A DNA stretch of 64,000 bases from Bradyrhizobium sp. U87765 SZCCT0048 (lineage in GTDB: Bacteria; Pseudomonadota; Alphaproteobacteria; Rhizobiales; Xanthobacteraceae): contig NZ_JAFCMM010000004.1 of assembly GCF_018131225.1 (NCBI RefSeq), positions 186,001 through 250,000 on the forward strand. The letters are read 5' to 3'. The notes under the pieces are model-generated. The model was given only the letters and a program-made list of their open reading frames with translations. It did not search any database and was not told where the DNA came from. Numbering within the stretch: the first letter of the stretch is position 1; each line of letters begins with the position of its first letter. Below, one piece after another: positions 1 through 9,995 of the stretch. A program made the position numbers and the translations under genes.

Positions 1-2
1 GG

Positions 3-398
3 CGCGAACACCTCGTGATGCTCGACCACCTGCGCCAGGTCATCGGCCTGCGCGGCTATGGCCAGCGCGATCCGCTGCAGGAGTACAAGGCCGAGGCCTT
101 CAATCTGTTCGAGGCGCTGATCGGACGTCTGCGCGAAGCGGTCACGGCCCAGCTGATGCGGGTCGAGATCGTGCCGCCGGAAAACGAGCAGCCGCAACTG
201 CCGCAGATGGAAGCCCATCACGCCGATCCCGTTACTGGCGAGGACACCATGGCGTTCGCCAGCGCCGCGCTGGCGCCGGTTCCGGCCGACCAGCGCGATC
301 CCGGCAATCCCGCTTCCTGGGGCAAGGTCGGCCGCAACGAGGATTGCCCGTGCGGCTCCGGCAAGAAGTACAAGCACTGCCACGGCCGCTACGCATAA
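3..398 (+). CDS. secA: Protein translocase subunit SecA, C-terminal fragment
   Basis: This is the last 131 codons of SecA, the ATPase motor that drives preproteins through SecYEG; the rest lies upstream of the window. The visible part begins in the helical scaffold/wing region (REHLVMLDHLRQVIGLRGYG, then DPLQEYKAEAFNLFEALI), typical of the end of SecA. It continues through a variable linker and ends in the SEC-C zinc motif CPCGSGKKYKHCHG, which binds SecB and phospholipid. The stop is TAA, and a strong intrinsic terminator follows about 45 bases later. No anomaly was seen. Confidence 0.97.
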   Translation, partial: REHLVMLDHLRQVIGLRGYGQRDPLQEYKAEAFNLFEALIGRLREAVTAQLMRVEIVPPENEQPQLPQMEAHHADPVTGEDTMAFASAALAPVPADQRDPGNPASWGKVGRNEDCPCGSGKKYKHCHGRYA

Positions 399-442
399 GC
401 GGCGGTCAGGCTCACGAGGGCCGGCAGAACGGGTTTGAGACC

Positions 443-474
443 AAAAGGGCTGCGCCGTCGCGCAGCCTTTTTTG
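443..474 (+). terminator. Intrinsic terminator of secA
   Basis: A 7-bp G/C-rich stem (GGCTGCG at 448-454, CGCAGCC at 461-467) with a 6-nt loop is followed by seven T residues, 50 bases after the secA stop. The racemase gene downstream is on the opposite strand, so this marks the end of the secA transcript. Confidence 0.9.
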
Positions 475-529
475 TGGTGGTTCGGTGTGCTGTGCGAATG
501 GTGGGCCGCACGTGTGGACGCGACGCGCT

Positions 530-1222
530 CTATCCGTTCAGCGCCGTGCTCAGCGCTTCGTCGCAGTGGATCAATGTGGTGTCGAAGACCGGCACCGGCA
601 CATTGCCCTGGTTGAGGAGCATGCCGACCTCGGTGCAGCCGAGGATCAGGCAATCCGCGCCGCGATCCACCAGACGCTGCGCGATGGCGACATAAGCCGC
701 TTCGCTGTCGCGGGTGACGACATCACGACAGAGCTCGTCATAGATGACACGATGGGTGGTCGCTCGATCCGATGCGTCGGGAATGATCGGCGTGAGGCCG
801 GTAGCCGACAGACGCTCGGTGTAGAACGCCTGCTCCATGGTGAACGCGGTCGCCATCAGCCCGGGGGTGCGCAAGCCGCTGGTGCGGATGCGGTTGGCGG
901 TCGCGTCGGCGATGTGCAGCAGCGGGATGGCCAACCCCGTCATCATCTGCTCCGCCAGCTTGTGCATGGTGTTGGTGGCGAGAATGATGAAATCGGCGCC
1001 GCCGCGTTCGAGCGCTCTGGCTTCGCGGTTCAGGATTTCGCCGGCCTGCTCCCATTGCCCGGCCATCTGCAGCGCCTCGATCCTCGCGAAATCGAGCGAA
1101 CGGATCAGCAGCTCCGGTGAATGAAGGCCGCCGAGGCGCTCGCGCGTTCGGTCGCATAGTTCGCGATAGTAGATCTGGGTCGAGGCGGCGGACATGCCGC
1201 CGAGGATGCCAATGGTCTTCAT
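530..1222 (-). CDS. Aspartate/glutamate racemase family protein (YgeA-like)
   Basis: A 230-residue cytosolic amino-acid racemase, the same length as E. coli YgeA. The N-terminus MKTIGILGGMS is the family signature. The two catalytic positions read TNTMHK (Thr83) and LGCTE (Cys196). Classical Asp and Glu racemases have Cys at both. As I recall it, YgeA (L-Asp/Glu racemase) has the same Thr/Cys pair, so this is a YgeA-type enzyme rather than a broken one. It is PLP-independent and interconverts L and D forms, possibly supplying or scavenging D-amino acids. It is a single gene, convergent with secA and in the same direction as the L,D-transpeptidase. The substrate is not determined by the sequence. 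Confidence 0.85.
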   Translation of the reverse strand: MKTIGILGGMSAASTQIYYRELCDRTRERLGGLHSPELLIRSLDFARIEALQMAGQWEQAGEILNREARALERGGADFIILATNTMHKLAEQMMTGLAIPLLHIADATANRIRTSGLRTPGLMATAFTMEQAFYTERLSATGLTPIIPDASDRATTHRVIYDELCRDVVTRDSEAAYVAIAQRLVDRGADCLILGCTEVGMLLNQGNVPVPVFDTTLIHCDEALSTALNG

Positions 1223-1400
1223 CAGTCAGGCCCGTTCGCGGTCGGGAGCGCAGCACAGCCTGCAGCCGGCGAGTACTGGCGGTCCGCAGTGGTCGAGGTA
1301 TGTCGCGGTGAAAGACGGAAGCCGGGTGACGCGCGGTCATCCAAGGCTCGCACGTGTTGCAGGCGACCGGAGGCGGACGGCGCGGGCGTGGACCGCGGTG

Positions 1401-2888
1401 CTAGCGGACGTTCGACCAGCGGTTCTCGAACGAGTTGGTCGGCACGATCGCCTGGGCGCCGGACATCGGCTGATCCGCAGGCGCGTTCGATGCGGTGGTC
1501 GTCGGCCTCGGCTGCGCCTGGGCGCTGGTGACGGGCCGCGGTGTCGCGGGCTTGGCGTCCGCGGTGCGCACGTCGCGGCCGGGAACAACGGGCTTGCTCG
1601 CGACGACGCTGGCGGGCGGGCGGGCCGCCGGCGGCTTGGTCGCGACGGCGGGTTTCGCAGGCTGCTGGGCAGCCGGCGCGGCCGTCGTCGCGGTGGTGTC
1701 GTTGCCAATGCCGACCTTGCGGGCCAGCGAATGGAAGAAGTTGCCGGACACGGCGCCATCGTTGTTCGCGGCGGCCGCAGCGGCCTGCGGCGGCGCGGCT
1801 TCAGGCACCGGTGCGCCGACGAATGGCGCGTTGACCTCGGGCTCGGGCGCGCGCGGCGGATTGACCGTTTGCGGGATGGTGCCGGGCGCCGCCGAATAGG
1901 ACGCGACCGAGAAATTGCTGTTGGTGTCGGACAGGCCGGTCTGGCCGTTCGGCAGCTTGGCGGCGAACACCGCGTTCATGCCGCCATCGATCCCGGTGTT
2001 CATGCGCGCCACCGGCGTGCCGCGAGAGGCGAGTTCGGCAGCCTTGACCTCGTCCTCGCGCTGCTTGTCGCGCACCGCTTCGGCGAGTTCGTCGGGAATC
2101 TGGTAGGCCGGGCAGGCGCCGGTCGGGTTGAAGTTCAGCGGGCGGTTCGAGCCGGCCGGGGCCTGCGCGTCGAACACATAGCGGCGGTCGCAGACATCGA
2201 CCTTCGGCTCCTGCCGGCTGACCTCGAAATGGTCGTTGCCTTCCTTGAGCATCTTCCAGAACGGCATGTTCGGGTTGTTGCGATGCTTGGCCAGATTCGC
2301 CGGCGTCATGCGGAACGGATAGGCTTGGACCTGGAAGGCGCGCTGGCCGCCGAAGAATGATTCGCGTCCCAGCGAATAGATCTCCGAGATCTGCTCGTCG
2401 GTCATGGCGTAGCAGCCGCGCGACGAGCAGTCGCCGTGCACCATCAGCTGCGAGCCGGTGCGTCCCAGCGCTTTGTCGAAAGCGTTGGGGTAGCCCATGT
2501 TGAACGACAGATAATAGGCCGACTGCGGATTCATCTGCGCCGGCGTGATGGTGTAGAAGCCCTCCGGCGCCTGGCGGTCGCCTTCCCTGATCTTCGGTCC
2601 GAGATCGCCGGACCAGCGGCAGATCGGATAGGTCTTCAGCAGCGCGAAGCGGCCATTGCGATCCTGCTTCCAGACTTCGAGCTCGGCTTCCTGCTTGAAC
2701 AGGCGGACCAGCATCGGCGATGCCTTGTCCATGTTCTTCTGGTCCATCTCGGTGACCAGCTTTTCGGGAAGCGGCTTATTGGCCTTGGCGTTGGTCGACA
2801 GGCTGTCGCCGTCGCAGCCGGCAAGCGCGATCGAGGCCACAACGGCGGCCGATGCGAGAAGCGCGCGAACGGGCGAGCGAGATTTCAA
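1401..2888 (-). CDS. L,D-transpeptidase (YkuD/YafK-type) lipoprotein
   Basis: Predicted periplasmic lipoprotein that would remodel peptidoglycan cross-links or anchor proteins to it. I chose the TTG at 2888 because a GGAG lies 7 bases upstream; an in-frame TTG at 2933 lacks a ribosome site. From 2888 the signal peptide ends in a lipobox (SIALAGC, Cys25). The YkuD catalytic motif HGDCSSRGCYAM (His151, Cys159) is intact. The first half matches YafK-like murein L,D-transpeptidases. The last ~170 residues are a Pro/Ala/Thr-rich tail, possibly a wall-spanning linker. It is monocistronic, and a 267-base gap separates it from accA. Confidence 0.88.
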   Translation of the reverse strand: MKSRSPVRALLASAAVVASIALAGCDGDSLSTNAKANKPLPEKLVTEMDQKNMDKASPMLVRLFKQEAELEVWKQDRNGRFALLKTYPICRWSGDLGPKIREGDRQAPEGFYTITPAQMNPQSAYYLSFNMGYPNAFDKALGRTGSQLMVHGDCSSRGCYAMTDEQISEIYSLGRESFFGGQRAFQVQAYPFRMTPANLAKHRNNPNMPFWKMLKEGNDHFEVSRQEPKVDVCDRRYVFDAQAPAGSNRPLNFNPTGACPAYQIPDELAEAVRDKQREDEVKAAELASRGTPVARMNTGIDGGMNAVFAAKLPNGQTGLSDTNSNFSVASYSAAPGTIPQTVNPPRAPEPEVNAPFVGAPVPEAAPPQAAAAAANNDGAVSGNFFHSLARKVGIGNDTTATTAAPAAQQPAKPAVATKPPAARPPASVVASKPVVPGRDVRTADAKPATPRPVTSAQAQPRPTTTASNAPADQPMSGAQAIVPTNSFENRWSNVR

Positions 2889-3155
2889 AGTGAAGCTCCG
2901 CGAGCGGTGGGAGAGTCCCCAAACCCCAATCAAAGTCGGTGCCCTACCCCGATCCCTAAATTTTTATCCTTAAGGGTGTTTGGCCGCAACACGATTCACT
3001 CGCAGCCGCCCGGCGCGGGAGCGGGTGGTGAATCAACCGTAAAGGGCGCGCGCCGGTGCGGGAGACGCAAAGCAGCCGGGTTCCGATATCCAGAAAAAGC
3101 CACAATGCGCGCCGCGGGCAGGTTCCCGACGGCTCGGTCTGCGATCTGCCGCCGA

Positions 3156-4118
3156 TCAGCCGAGCTTGCGGCCGATGTTGAGGAATTTCTGCCGGCGCTG
3201 GTCGCGCAGCGTCTTGCCGTCGAGATGGCGCAGGTCGTCGAGCGCCAGCGCGATGGCCGCGCCCGTGGTCGAGATCATGGCGTCGGGATCGCGATGGGCG
3301 CCGCCGGCGGGCTCCTTCAGCACGCTGTCGATAACGCCGAACCGCAGCAGGTCCTGCGCGGTGATCTTCATGCTGGTGGCCGCTTCCTGCGCCTTGGTCG
3401 AATCGCGCCACAGGATCGAGGACGCCGCTTCCGGCGAGATCACGCTGTAGATGGCGTGCTCGAGCATCAGCACCTGGTTGGCCGTGGCGATGGCGATGGC
3501 GCCGCCCGAGCCGCCCTCGCCGATGACCACGGCGACGTTCGGCACGGTGAGTTCCAGGCAGGCATCGGTGGAGCGGGCGATGGCTTCGGCCTGGCCGCGT
3601 TCCTCGGCGCCGATGCCGGGATAGGCGCCGGCGGTATCGACCAGCGACAGCACCGGAATGGAGAATCGGTTGGCCATCTCCATCAGCCGCACGGCCTTGC
3701 GATAGCCCTCGGGGCGCGCCATGCCGAAATTGTGTTTGAGACGGCTCTCGGTCGTCGCGCCCTTCTCCTGGCCGATGACACAGACGCTTTCGCCCCTGAA
3801 GCGGCCGAAACCGCCGACCAGCGCCTCGTCCTCGCCGAACTTGCGATCGCCGGCGAGCGGTGTGAACTCGGTGATCAGCGCGTTGATGTAGTCCATGCAG
3901 TGCGGCCGCTGCGGATGACGCGCGACCTGTGTCTTCTGCCACGGACTGAGATTGGCGTAGAGCTCGTCGAGCGCCTGCTGGGACTTGTCCTCGAGGCGCG
4001 AGATCTCGTCGCTGATGTCGCTGCCACCCGCGGCGAGCGACCGGAGCTCATCGATCTTGGAATCGAGTTCGGCGACGGGCTTTTCGAAATCGAGATAACT
4101 GCGCATCACATCCGGCAT
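3156..4118 (-). CDS. accA: Acetyl-CoA carboxylase carboxyltransferase subunit alpha
   Basis: Alpha subunit of the carboxyltransferase that moves CO2 from carboxybiotin to acetyl-CoA, the first step of fatty-acid synthesis; it works with AccD, which is not in this window. The 320 residues match the family length. Recognisable segments include the N-terminal coiled coil (MPDVMRSYLDFEKPVAELDS), HPQRPHCMDYINALITEF, the crotonase-fold core with VDTAGAYPGIGAEERGQAEA, and GEGGSGGAIAI for the oxyanion hole. The start is an ATG and the frame is open throughout. It is preceded by a 452-base non-coding gap. Confidence 0.97.
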   Translation of the reverse strand: MPDVMRSYLDFEKPVAELDSKIDELRSLAAGGSDISDEISRLEDKSQQALDELYANLSPWQKTQVARHPQRPHCMDYINALITEFTPLAGDRKFGEDEALVGGFGRFRGESVCVIGQEKGATTESRLKHNFGMARPEGYRKAVRLMEMANRFSIPVLSLVDTAGAYPGIGAEERGQAEAIARSTDACLELTVPNVAVVIGEGGSGGAIAIATANQVLMLEHAIYSVISPEAASSILWRDSTKAQEAATSMKITAQDLLRFGVIDSVLKEPAGGAHRDPDAMISTTGAAIALALDDLRHLDGKTLRDQRRQKFLNIGRKLG

Positions 4119-4570
4119 GAAAGGACCATTGGGCTACCGCGTCATCAGATGAAATGGAATTCGGATCACGTCAAGAAGTCGCGTATCTTCAAGAGATTAG
4201 CGCTATTTCGAGGCGACCGGACGGCCGTTTCGCTGAATGCGCCGCAATCGGGCGCCGGCAGTGGCGCGGGAAACTGGACTCCCGCACCGCGCAAGTCAAT
4301 ACACGGGCGCTCTGCGTCTTCCCAGCGCGGGGGCGCTCTTGATGACATCGTGAATGGGCCCCAGCCTGTTGTCTTGACGCGGTTTTGTCACGCGAGCCGC
4401 GGCCGGCCGCGCTCGAAAACGCCCTGGCGTGCCGTGCGCGGCGTTCCTGTGATTGTCGCCGCGGACCATTTGCCGCCCGCAACGCCATAAAGCTTTCTGG
4501 AATCATGGATTTGCCGGCGCTGCGATGGCGAGTCCCGGCCGGGCCGAGGTCGCGATGGCACGACACCGGA
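4119..4570. other. Non-coding gap between xerD and accA
   Basis: These 452 bases contain only short overlapping reading frames with no family resemblance and no ribosome site. On the minus strand, upstream of accA, there is a TTGACG (4169-4174) with a poor -10 (CATCTG, 4146-4151) at 17-bp spacing. This is the best candidate for the accA promoter but is weak. Nothing else was recognised. Confidence 0.5.
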
Positions 4571-5650
4571 CTAGCTTCCGGCGGCCTTGTCGGCGAGCGG
4601 ATGGAGGTCGCGCACCAGGCTCTTGAGGCGCTCCTCGACGACATGGGTGTAGATCTGCGTCGTCGAGATGTCGCTGTGGCCGAGAAGGGTCTGGACGATC
4701 CGCAGGTCGGCGCCGTTGTGCAGCAGGTGGCTGGCGAATGCATGCCGCACCACATGGGGACTGACGAGGCGCGGCGAAAGGCCTGCTGCGGCGGCGAGTT
4801 CCTTGAGCTCGCGCGCGAAATGCTGCCGCGTCAGATGGCCGCTGTCGCCGAACGAGGGAAACAGCCATTTCGATGACGGCGTGGCCGTTGCGGTTGCTGG
4901 TCGCGTCCCCTTTGTGGCCGCCTTCGCAGTTCCCTTCGTGACTCCCTTGTTTGTTGCTCCCCTGGCCGGCTTGCCGGCCGTGTCGCCGCTGGCGGTGCCG
5001 CCTGCCGCTGCTGCACTGGCCGCGGCGAGATAGTCTGCCATCGCACGCCGCGCGGCGTCGTTGAGCGGCACGAGGCGTTCCTTGTCGCCCTTGCCGCGCA
5101 CCACGATCATGCGTGCATCACGGCGTGCGGCAGAGACCGGCAGCGACACCAGCTCCGAGACGCGCAGGCCGGTGGCGTACAGCACCTCCAGCAGGCAGGC
5201 GAGACGCAGCGCACGCAGGCGCTGGCCGTCGGTCTGGCCCGGCGTTTCAGTGAGAGTCCTGGCGTGCGCGAGCAGGCGGTCGACATCGGCGATGGTCAGC
5301 ACCTTGGGCAGGCCGCGGCCGCGCTTGGGGCCGGACAGGATTGCCGCGGGATCGTCGGTGCGAATGCCCTCGGCGAGCAGGAAGCGGAACAGGTGGCGTA
5401 TCGCCGACAGCCGCCGCGCGACGCTCGACGACTTGAAGCCGCGGGCGTCGAGATCGTCGAGATAGCCGCGCAGCATCTCGGTGTCGGCGCCCGCGAAATC
5501 CGACTTACGGCGTTTGAGGAAGGCCGAGAAATCCTCGAGGTCGCTGCGATAGGCGGACAGCGTGTTGTCGCCCGCGCCCTGCTCGGCGGCGAGCATGTCC
5601 AGGAACAGCTGGGTCAGCCGCGGATCGGAGGAGTTCGTGTCGGATCGCAT
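4571..5650 (-). CDS. xerD: Site-specific tyrosine recombinase XerD with a low-complexity insertion
   Basis: Tyrosine recombinase that, with XerC, resolves chromosome dimers at dif. The N-terminal core-binding domain (residues 10-100) and catalytic domain are complete. The catalytic set is Arg163 (GLRVSEL), Lys187 (RGKGDKERLVPL), His299/Arg302 (HVVRH), His325 (LLGHSDIST) and Tyr334 (QIYTHV). The protein is 359 residues, about 60 longer than E. coli XerD. The extra length is an Ala/Thr/Gly/Lys-rich insert at about residues 209-259, between the catalytic Lys strand and KWLFPS. No active-site residue is lost, so I expect a working enzyme. Confidence 0.93.
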   Translation of the reverse strand: MRSDTNSSDPRLTQLFLDMLAAEQGAGDNTLSAYRSDLEDFSAFLKRRKSDFAGADTEMLRGYLDDLDARGFKSSSVARRLSAIRHLFRFLLAEGIRTDDPAAILSGPKRGRGLPKVLTIADVDRLLAHARTLTETPGQTDGQRLRALRLACLLEVLYATGLRVSELVSLPVSAARRDARMIVVRGKGDKERLVPLNDAARRAMADYLAAASAAAAGGTASGDTAGKPARGATNKGVTKGTAKAATKGTRPATATATPSSKWLFPSFGDSGHLTRQHFARELKELAAAAGLSPRLVSPHVVRHAFASHLLHNGADLRIVQTLLGHSDISTTQIYTHVVEERLKSLVRDLHPLADKAAGS

Positions 5651-5809
5651 GAATGAACTTCGGGTCTGGCCGCGTTGTCGATCCCGTCACGGGGGGGAAG
5701 CACGGCGCGACCGCACACGTAAAACGCGCCCCTCACGCCGGTCCATGGGGACCCCGGAACACTAGGACCAGAAAGTTGCCAGTGTCCTATCGGAGCACGA
5801 GTTCCGCGT

Positions 5810-5956
5810 TCAGCGCTTGAGGAACTTGTCGGGCGGCACCGTAACGGTCATCTCCCGCGGGCTCGGCTTGACGAAGTTCGCCAGCGCGAAGATGCCGCCA
5901 TAGATCAGCCCGCCGATCACGCCGACGACGGCCAGAAAGCGCAGCAGGCTGGGCAT
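5810..5956 (-). CDS. Small single-pass membrane protein (48 residues)
   Basis: A 48-residue reading frame starting MPSLLRFLAVVGVIGGLIYG and ending PPDKFLKR. It has a hydrophobic segment (about residues 5-28) and a short polar tail rich in Pro, Lys and Arg (PSPREMTVTVPPDKF). The start ATG at 5956 has GGGGA nine bases upstream. Small proteins of this pattern recur in Rhizobiales near aroK; I recognise the pattern but know no function. The positively charged tail after the membrane segment suggests an inner-membrane anchor or assembly factor, which is inference. It lies between xerD and aroK, divergent from aroK. Confidence 0.7.
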   Translation of the reverse strand: MPSLLRFLAVVGVIGGLIYGGIFALANFVKPSPREMTVTVPPDKFLKR

Positions 5957-6229
5957 GAACGCGTGTCCCCGGTTGTCGATCTGAAAGTCCCGTCGCGCCG
6001 GTTATACGGGCCCTGGAACCAAACCGACACAGGCAATATCATGATTCCAGTGCGGTTTTGCTCGTTGAGGGGGCTGCGCGGCGCGGTGCGCCGACGCGGC
6101 GAGGCCCTTGGCGTGGGCGGGACGCCGAATCGGAGCGTACACGGGCGATGCCTCTGGCAACCGGGTTGATCGGGGTAGTATAGGAACCCTCTCGCAGCCG
6201 CCGGTCCGCCGGCGCACAAGGTTGGGTTG

Positions 6230-6849
6230 ATGACTGAGGCGGCGTCACAGCAAAGCATTCCGTCGGGCCGGGAGGCCGCCGTCGCGGCGGCGCTCGGCGC
6301 GCGTTCGATCGTGCTGGTTGGAATGATGGGCGTGGGCAAGTCGACCATCGGCCGCCGTCTCGCCGCCCGCCTGCGGCTGCCGTTCACCGACGCCGACCAT
6401 GAAATCGAGATCGCCCACGCCGGCATGACCATTCCCGAGATTTTCGCCGACCATGGCGAGCCTTACTTCCGCGACGGCGAGGCGCGGGTGATCTCCCGCC
6501 TGCTCGACGGCACGCCGGGCGTGCTTGCTACCGGTGGCGGCGCCTTCATGCGCGAGGACACCCGGGCGCGCATTCGTGCCAAGGCGGTGTCGGTGTGGCT
6601 GCAGGCCGACGCCGATGTCATCCTGCGCCGGGTCAAGCGCCGCGCCGACCGGCCGCTGCTGCAGACCGAGGATCCGGCAGCGACCATCCGCCGCCTGATC
6701 GACGTTCGCTATCCGGTCTATGCCCAGGCCGACCTGACCGTGCTGTCGCGCGACGAGCCGCACGACAAGATCGTCGGCGAATGTGTCGACGCGCTCTACC
6801 ACCATCTGTGCCCCGACGCAGTCGAGGCCCCGCAACTGAGTGAGATCCG

Positions 6850-6853
<4 letters not shown>
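6230..6853 (+). CDS. aroK: Shikimate kinase
   Basis: Phosphorylates shikimate to shikimate-3-phosphate in the chorismate pathway. The 207-residue protein has the P-loop GMMGVGKST, DADHEIE (Mg/shikimate binding), YFRDGEARV, the ATGGGAF glycine loop and RADRPLLQ of the lid. The ATG at 6230 is preferred over an adjacent TTG at 6227. About 20 residues precede the P-loop region, a common extension in alphaproteobacteria. The stop overlaps the aroB start (ATGA), indicating translational coupling and one operon. Confidence 0.97.
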
Positions 6854-7989
<1,136 letters not shown>

Positions 7990-8009
7990 CACCAGATCGG
8001 CGGTACGGG

Positions 8010-9320
8010 ATGTACTGGCTCTCATTCGCGATCGTGATCGGCTGCCTCGTCGTCTCGGCGTTCTTCTCGGCAAGCGAGACGGCGCTGACGGGGGCGTCGC
8101 GGGCCAGCATGATGCGGCTGCAGAAGCAGGGCAGCCGCGAGGCCGGCATCGTCGGCTCGCTGCTCAACGCCCGCGAGCACATGATCGGCGCGCTGCTGCT
8201 CGGCAACAACATCGCCAACATCGGCGCATCCGCGCTCGCCACCGGCATCTTCACCGCATGGTTCGGCGAGGTCGGCGTGCTCTACGCCACCGGCGCCATG
8301 ACCGTGCTGGTGGTGATCTTCGCGGAAGTGCTGCCCAAGACGGTCGCGATCAATGCGCCCGAGCGCGTCGCCCTGCTGGTGGCGCGGCCGATGAAGTTCC
8401 TGGTGATGCTGCTCGGGCCGGTGCTGACCGTGATCGAGGCGGTGGTGCGCGGCATGATGCGGTTGTTCGGCATTCCGATCGGCGTCAACCAGCCGATCCT
8501 GTCGCCGACCGAGCGGCTGCGCGGTGCGGTCGATCTCATCCATCATGAAGGTGGCGTCGAGAAGCAGGACCGCGACATGCTCGGCGGGCTGCTCGACCTG
8601 CGCGAGCTGCAGGTGTCCGACGTCATGGTCCACCGCACGGAGATGGTGCTGATCAACGCCGACCTGCCGTCCGAGGATTTGGTGCGCGAGGTGCTGGCGA
8701 CCGAATACACCCGCATTCCGCTGTGGCGGGAGAAGCCGGAAAACATCGTCGGCGTGCTGCATGCCAAGGACCTGCTGCGCGCGATCCGGGCCGCCGACGG
8801 CGATCTGTCCAAGGTCGATGTCAACGCCATCGCCGCGCCGCCATGGTTCGTGCCGGAGATGCGGCCGCTGCCGGAGCAGCTCAAGGCGTTCCGCCGCCGC
8901 AAGACCCACTTCGCGCTCGTCGTCGACGAGTATGGCGAGGTCGAGGGGCTGGTGACGCTCGAAGACATCCTCGAGGAGATCGTCGGCGACATCTCCGACG
9001 AGCACGATGTGGTGGTGGCCGGCGTGCGCGCCCAGCCCGACGGTTCGGTGCTGGTCGATGGTTCGGTGCCGATCCGCGATCTCAACCGCGCCATGGACTG
9101 GAACCTGCCGGACGAAGAGGCGACCACGATCGCCGGCCTCGTCATCCACGAGGCGCGCTCGATTCCCGAGCGCGGCCAGAGCTTCACGTTCCACGGTTTC
9201 CGCTTCCGCGTGCTGCGGCGGGAGCGCAACCGCATCACCGCGCTGCGCATCGTGCCGCTGACGGGCGAAGCCGAAATGCCGGTGGCGCCGCGGCGGCGGC
9301 GTGCCGGGTCGTCGTTCTAG
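8010..9320 (+). CDS. CNNM/CorC-HlyC family membrane protein with CBS domains
   Basis: A 436-residue integral membrane protein. The N-terminal DUF21/CNNM region (about 1-140) has four hydrophobic stretches and the family motifs SAFFSASETALTG, LLGNNIANIGASAL and FAEVLPKTVAINAPERVA. Two CBS motifs follow (about 205-320; DVMVHRTEMV, HFALVVDEYGEVEGLVTLED), then a C-terminal CorC_HlyC domain (about 335-420). Related proteins act in Mg2+ (and Co2+) export or homeostasis. The older label 'hemolysin' is misleading. It starts 20 bases after aroB and is probably co-transcribed with it, though no functional link to shikimate synthesis is apparent. Confidence 0.9.
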   Translation: MYWLSFAIVIGCLVVSAFFSASETALTGASRASMMRLQKQGSREAGIVGSLLNAREHMIGALLLGNNIANIGASALATGIFTAWFGEVGVLYATGAMTVLVVIFAEVLPKTVAINAPERVALLVARPMKFLVMLLGPVLTVIEAVVRGMMRLFGIPIGVNQPILSPTERLRGAVDLIHHEGGVEKQDRDMLGGLLDLRELQVSDVMVHRTEMVLINADLPSEDLVREVLATEYTRIPLWREKPENIVGVLHAKDLLRAIRAADGDLSKVDVNAIAAPPWFVPEMRPLPEQLKAFRRRKTHFALVVDEYGEVEGLVTLEDILEEIVGDISDEHDVVVAGVRAQPDGSVLVDGSVPIRDLNRAMDWNLPDEEATTIAGLVIHEARSIPERGQSFTFHGFRFRVLRRERNRITALRIVPLTGEAEMPVAPRRRRAGSSF

Positions 9321-9500
9321 CTGGACGTCGTTCTCGCTGGCGCCAAGCCGAAGCACGCCAAGCATGGCGCGGGAGCGCGCAGGATCGCCGTCGTCGTCTG
9401 TCGCAAAGTGAGACGAAACTCGGACCTGGATACCTGACCGGTACCGGGAAGTCCCGAGAAAGGCGCGCGTTTCAGCCGTGCTTGTGGTTCCAGCGCGATC

Positions 9501-9761
9501 TCAGGCGGGAGTGTCGGCCTTGATGGCGAGCGCATGGACCTGGCCAGCGAGCTCGTCCGCCAGCAGCGTGTTGACCATGCGGTGGCGCTCGATCCGGCTC
9601 TTGCCGCTGAACGCCGTCGACACGATATGAACCCTGAAATGTGTCTCACCGCCGGGCCGGTGGCCGGCGTGGCCCTCATGCAGATGTGATTCATCGCGGA
9701 TGTCGAGGTGGGCCGGAGCGAAAGCTTCGGTCAACTTCCTCGTGATGGTATCTTTCATCAT
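9501..9761 (-). CDS. bolA: BolA family protein
   Basis: An 86-residue BolA-fold protein (class II KH-like). The core pattern DESHLHEGHAGHRPGGETHFRV, SRIERHRMVNTLLADEL and VHALAIKA matches family members. BolA proteins pair with monothiol glutaredoxins in Fe-S trafficking and affect envelope and stress genes. The His-rich loop (HLHEGHAGH) is consistent with iron-cluster sharing. An ATG one codon downstream is an alternative start. It diverges from the J-domain gene across a 234-base gap, an arrangement seen repeatedly in Rhizobiales. Confidence 0.93.
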   Translation of the reverse strand: MMKDTITRKLTEAFAPAHLDIRDESHLHEGHAGHRPGGETHFRVHIVSTAFSGKSRIERHRMVNTLLADELAGQVHALAIKADTPA

Positions 9762-9813
9762 GGGGCGCGGCGTCCGGTCGGGTGCGGTGTGATGGAGTTG
9801 GCGGCGATTGGCG

Positions 9814-9839
9814 AGGTCACAACGGCAAGGTCACAACGG
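9814..9839. repeat. 12-bp direct repeat (AGGTCACAACGG x2)
   Basis: Two exact copies of AGGTCACAACGG (9814-9825 and 9828-9839) separated by CA, in the divergent gap between bolA and the J-domain gene. The 14-base offset is not a full number of helical turns, so cooperative binding is not obvious. It may simply be a local duplication. Confidence 0.6.
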
Positions 9840-9995
9840 TGGTGATCAAAATCGCCGAAGTGTCGGTCGCCGACATGATCCCGTCGCAATCAGTCACGAT
9901 GCCGGTGCTGATCAACAGCGCCTTCTTTTAAGCTAGGTACATTAACTTTGGTGTCAAGACTTGTAGATTTCGGCGCTGCGAGGCCATAGTCGACC

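Noticed and set aside
2436..4490. 684-residue plus-strand open frame across accA and the transpeptidase gene
   Set aside because: It runs opposite two recognised genes and through a gap; composition is atypical and no ribosome site is present.
8022..9365. 447-residue minus-strand frame opposite the CNNM-type gene
   Set aside because: His/Asp/Arg-rich shadow with no motif; the plus-strand CBS protein is clear.
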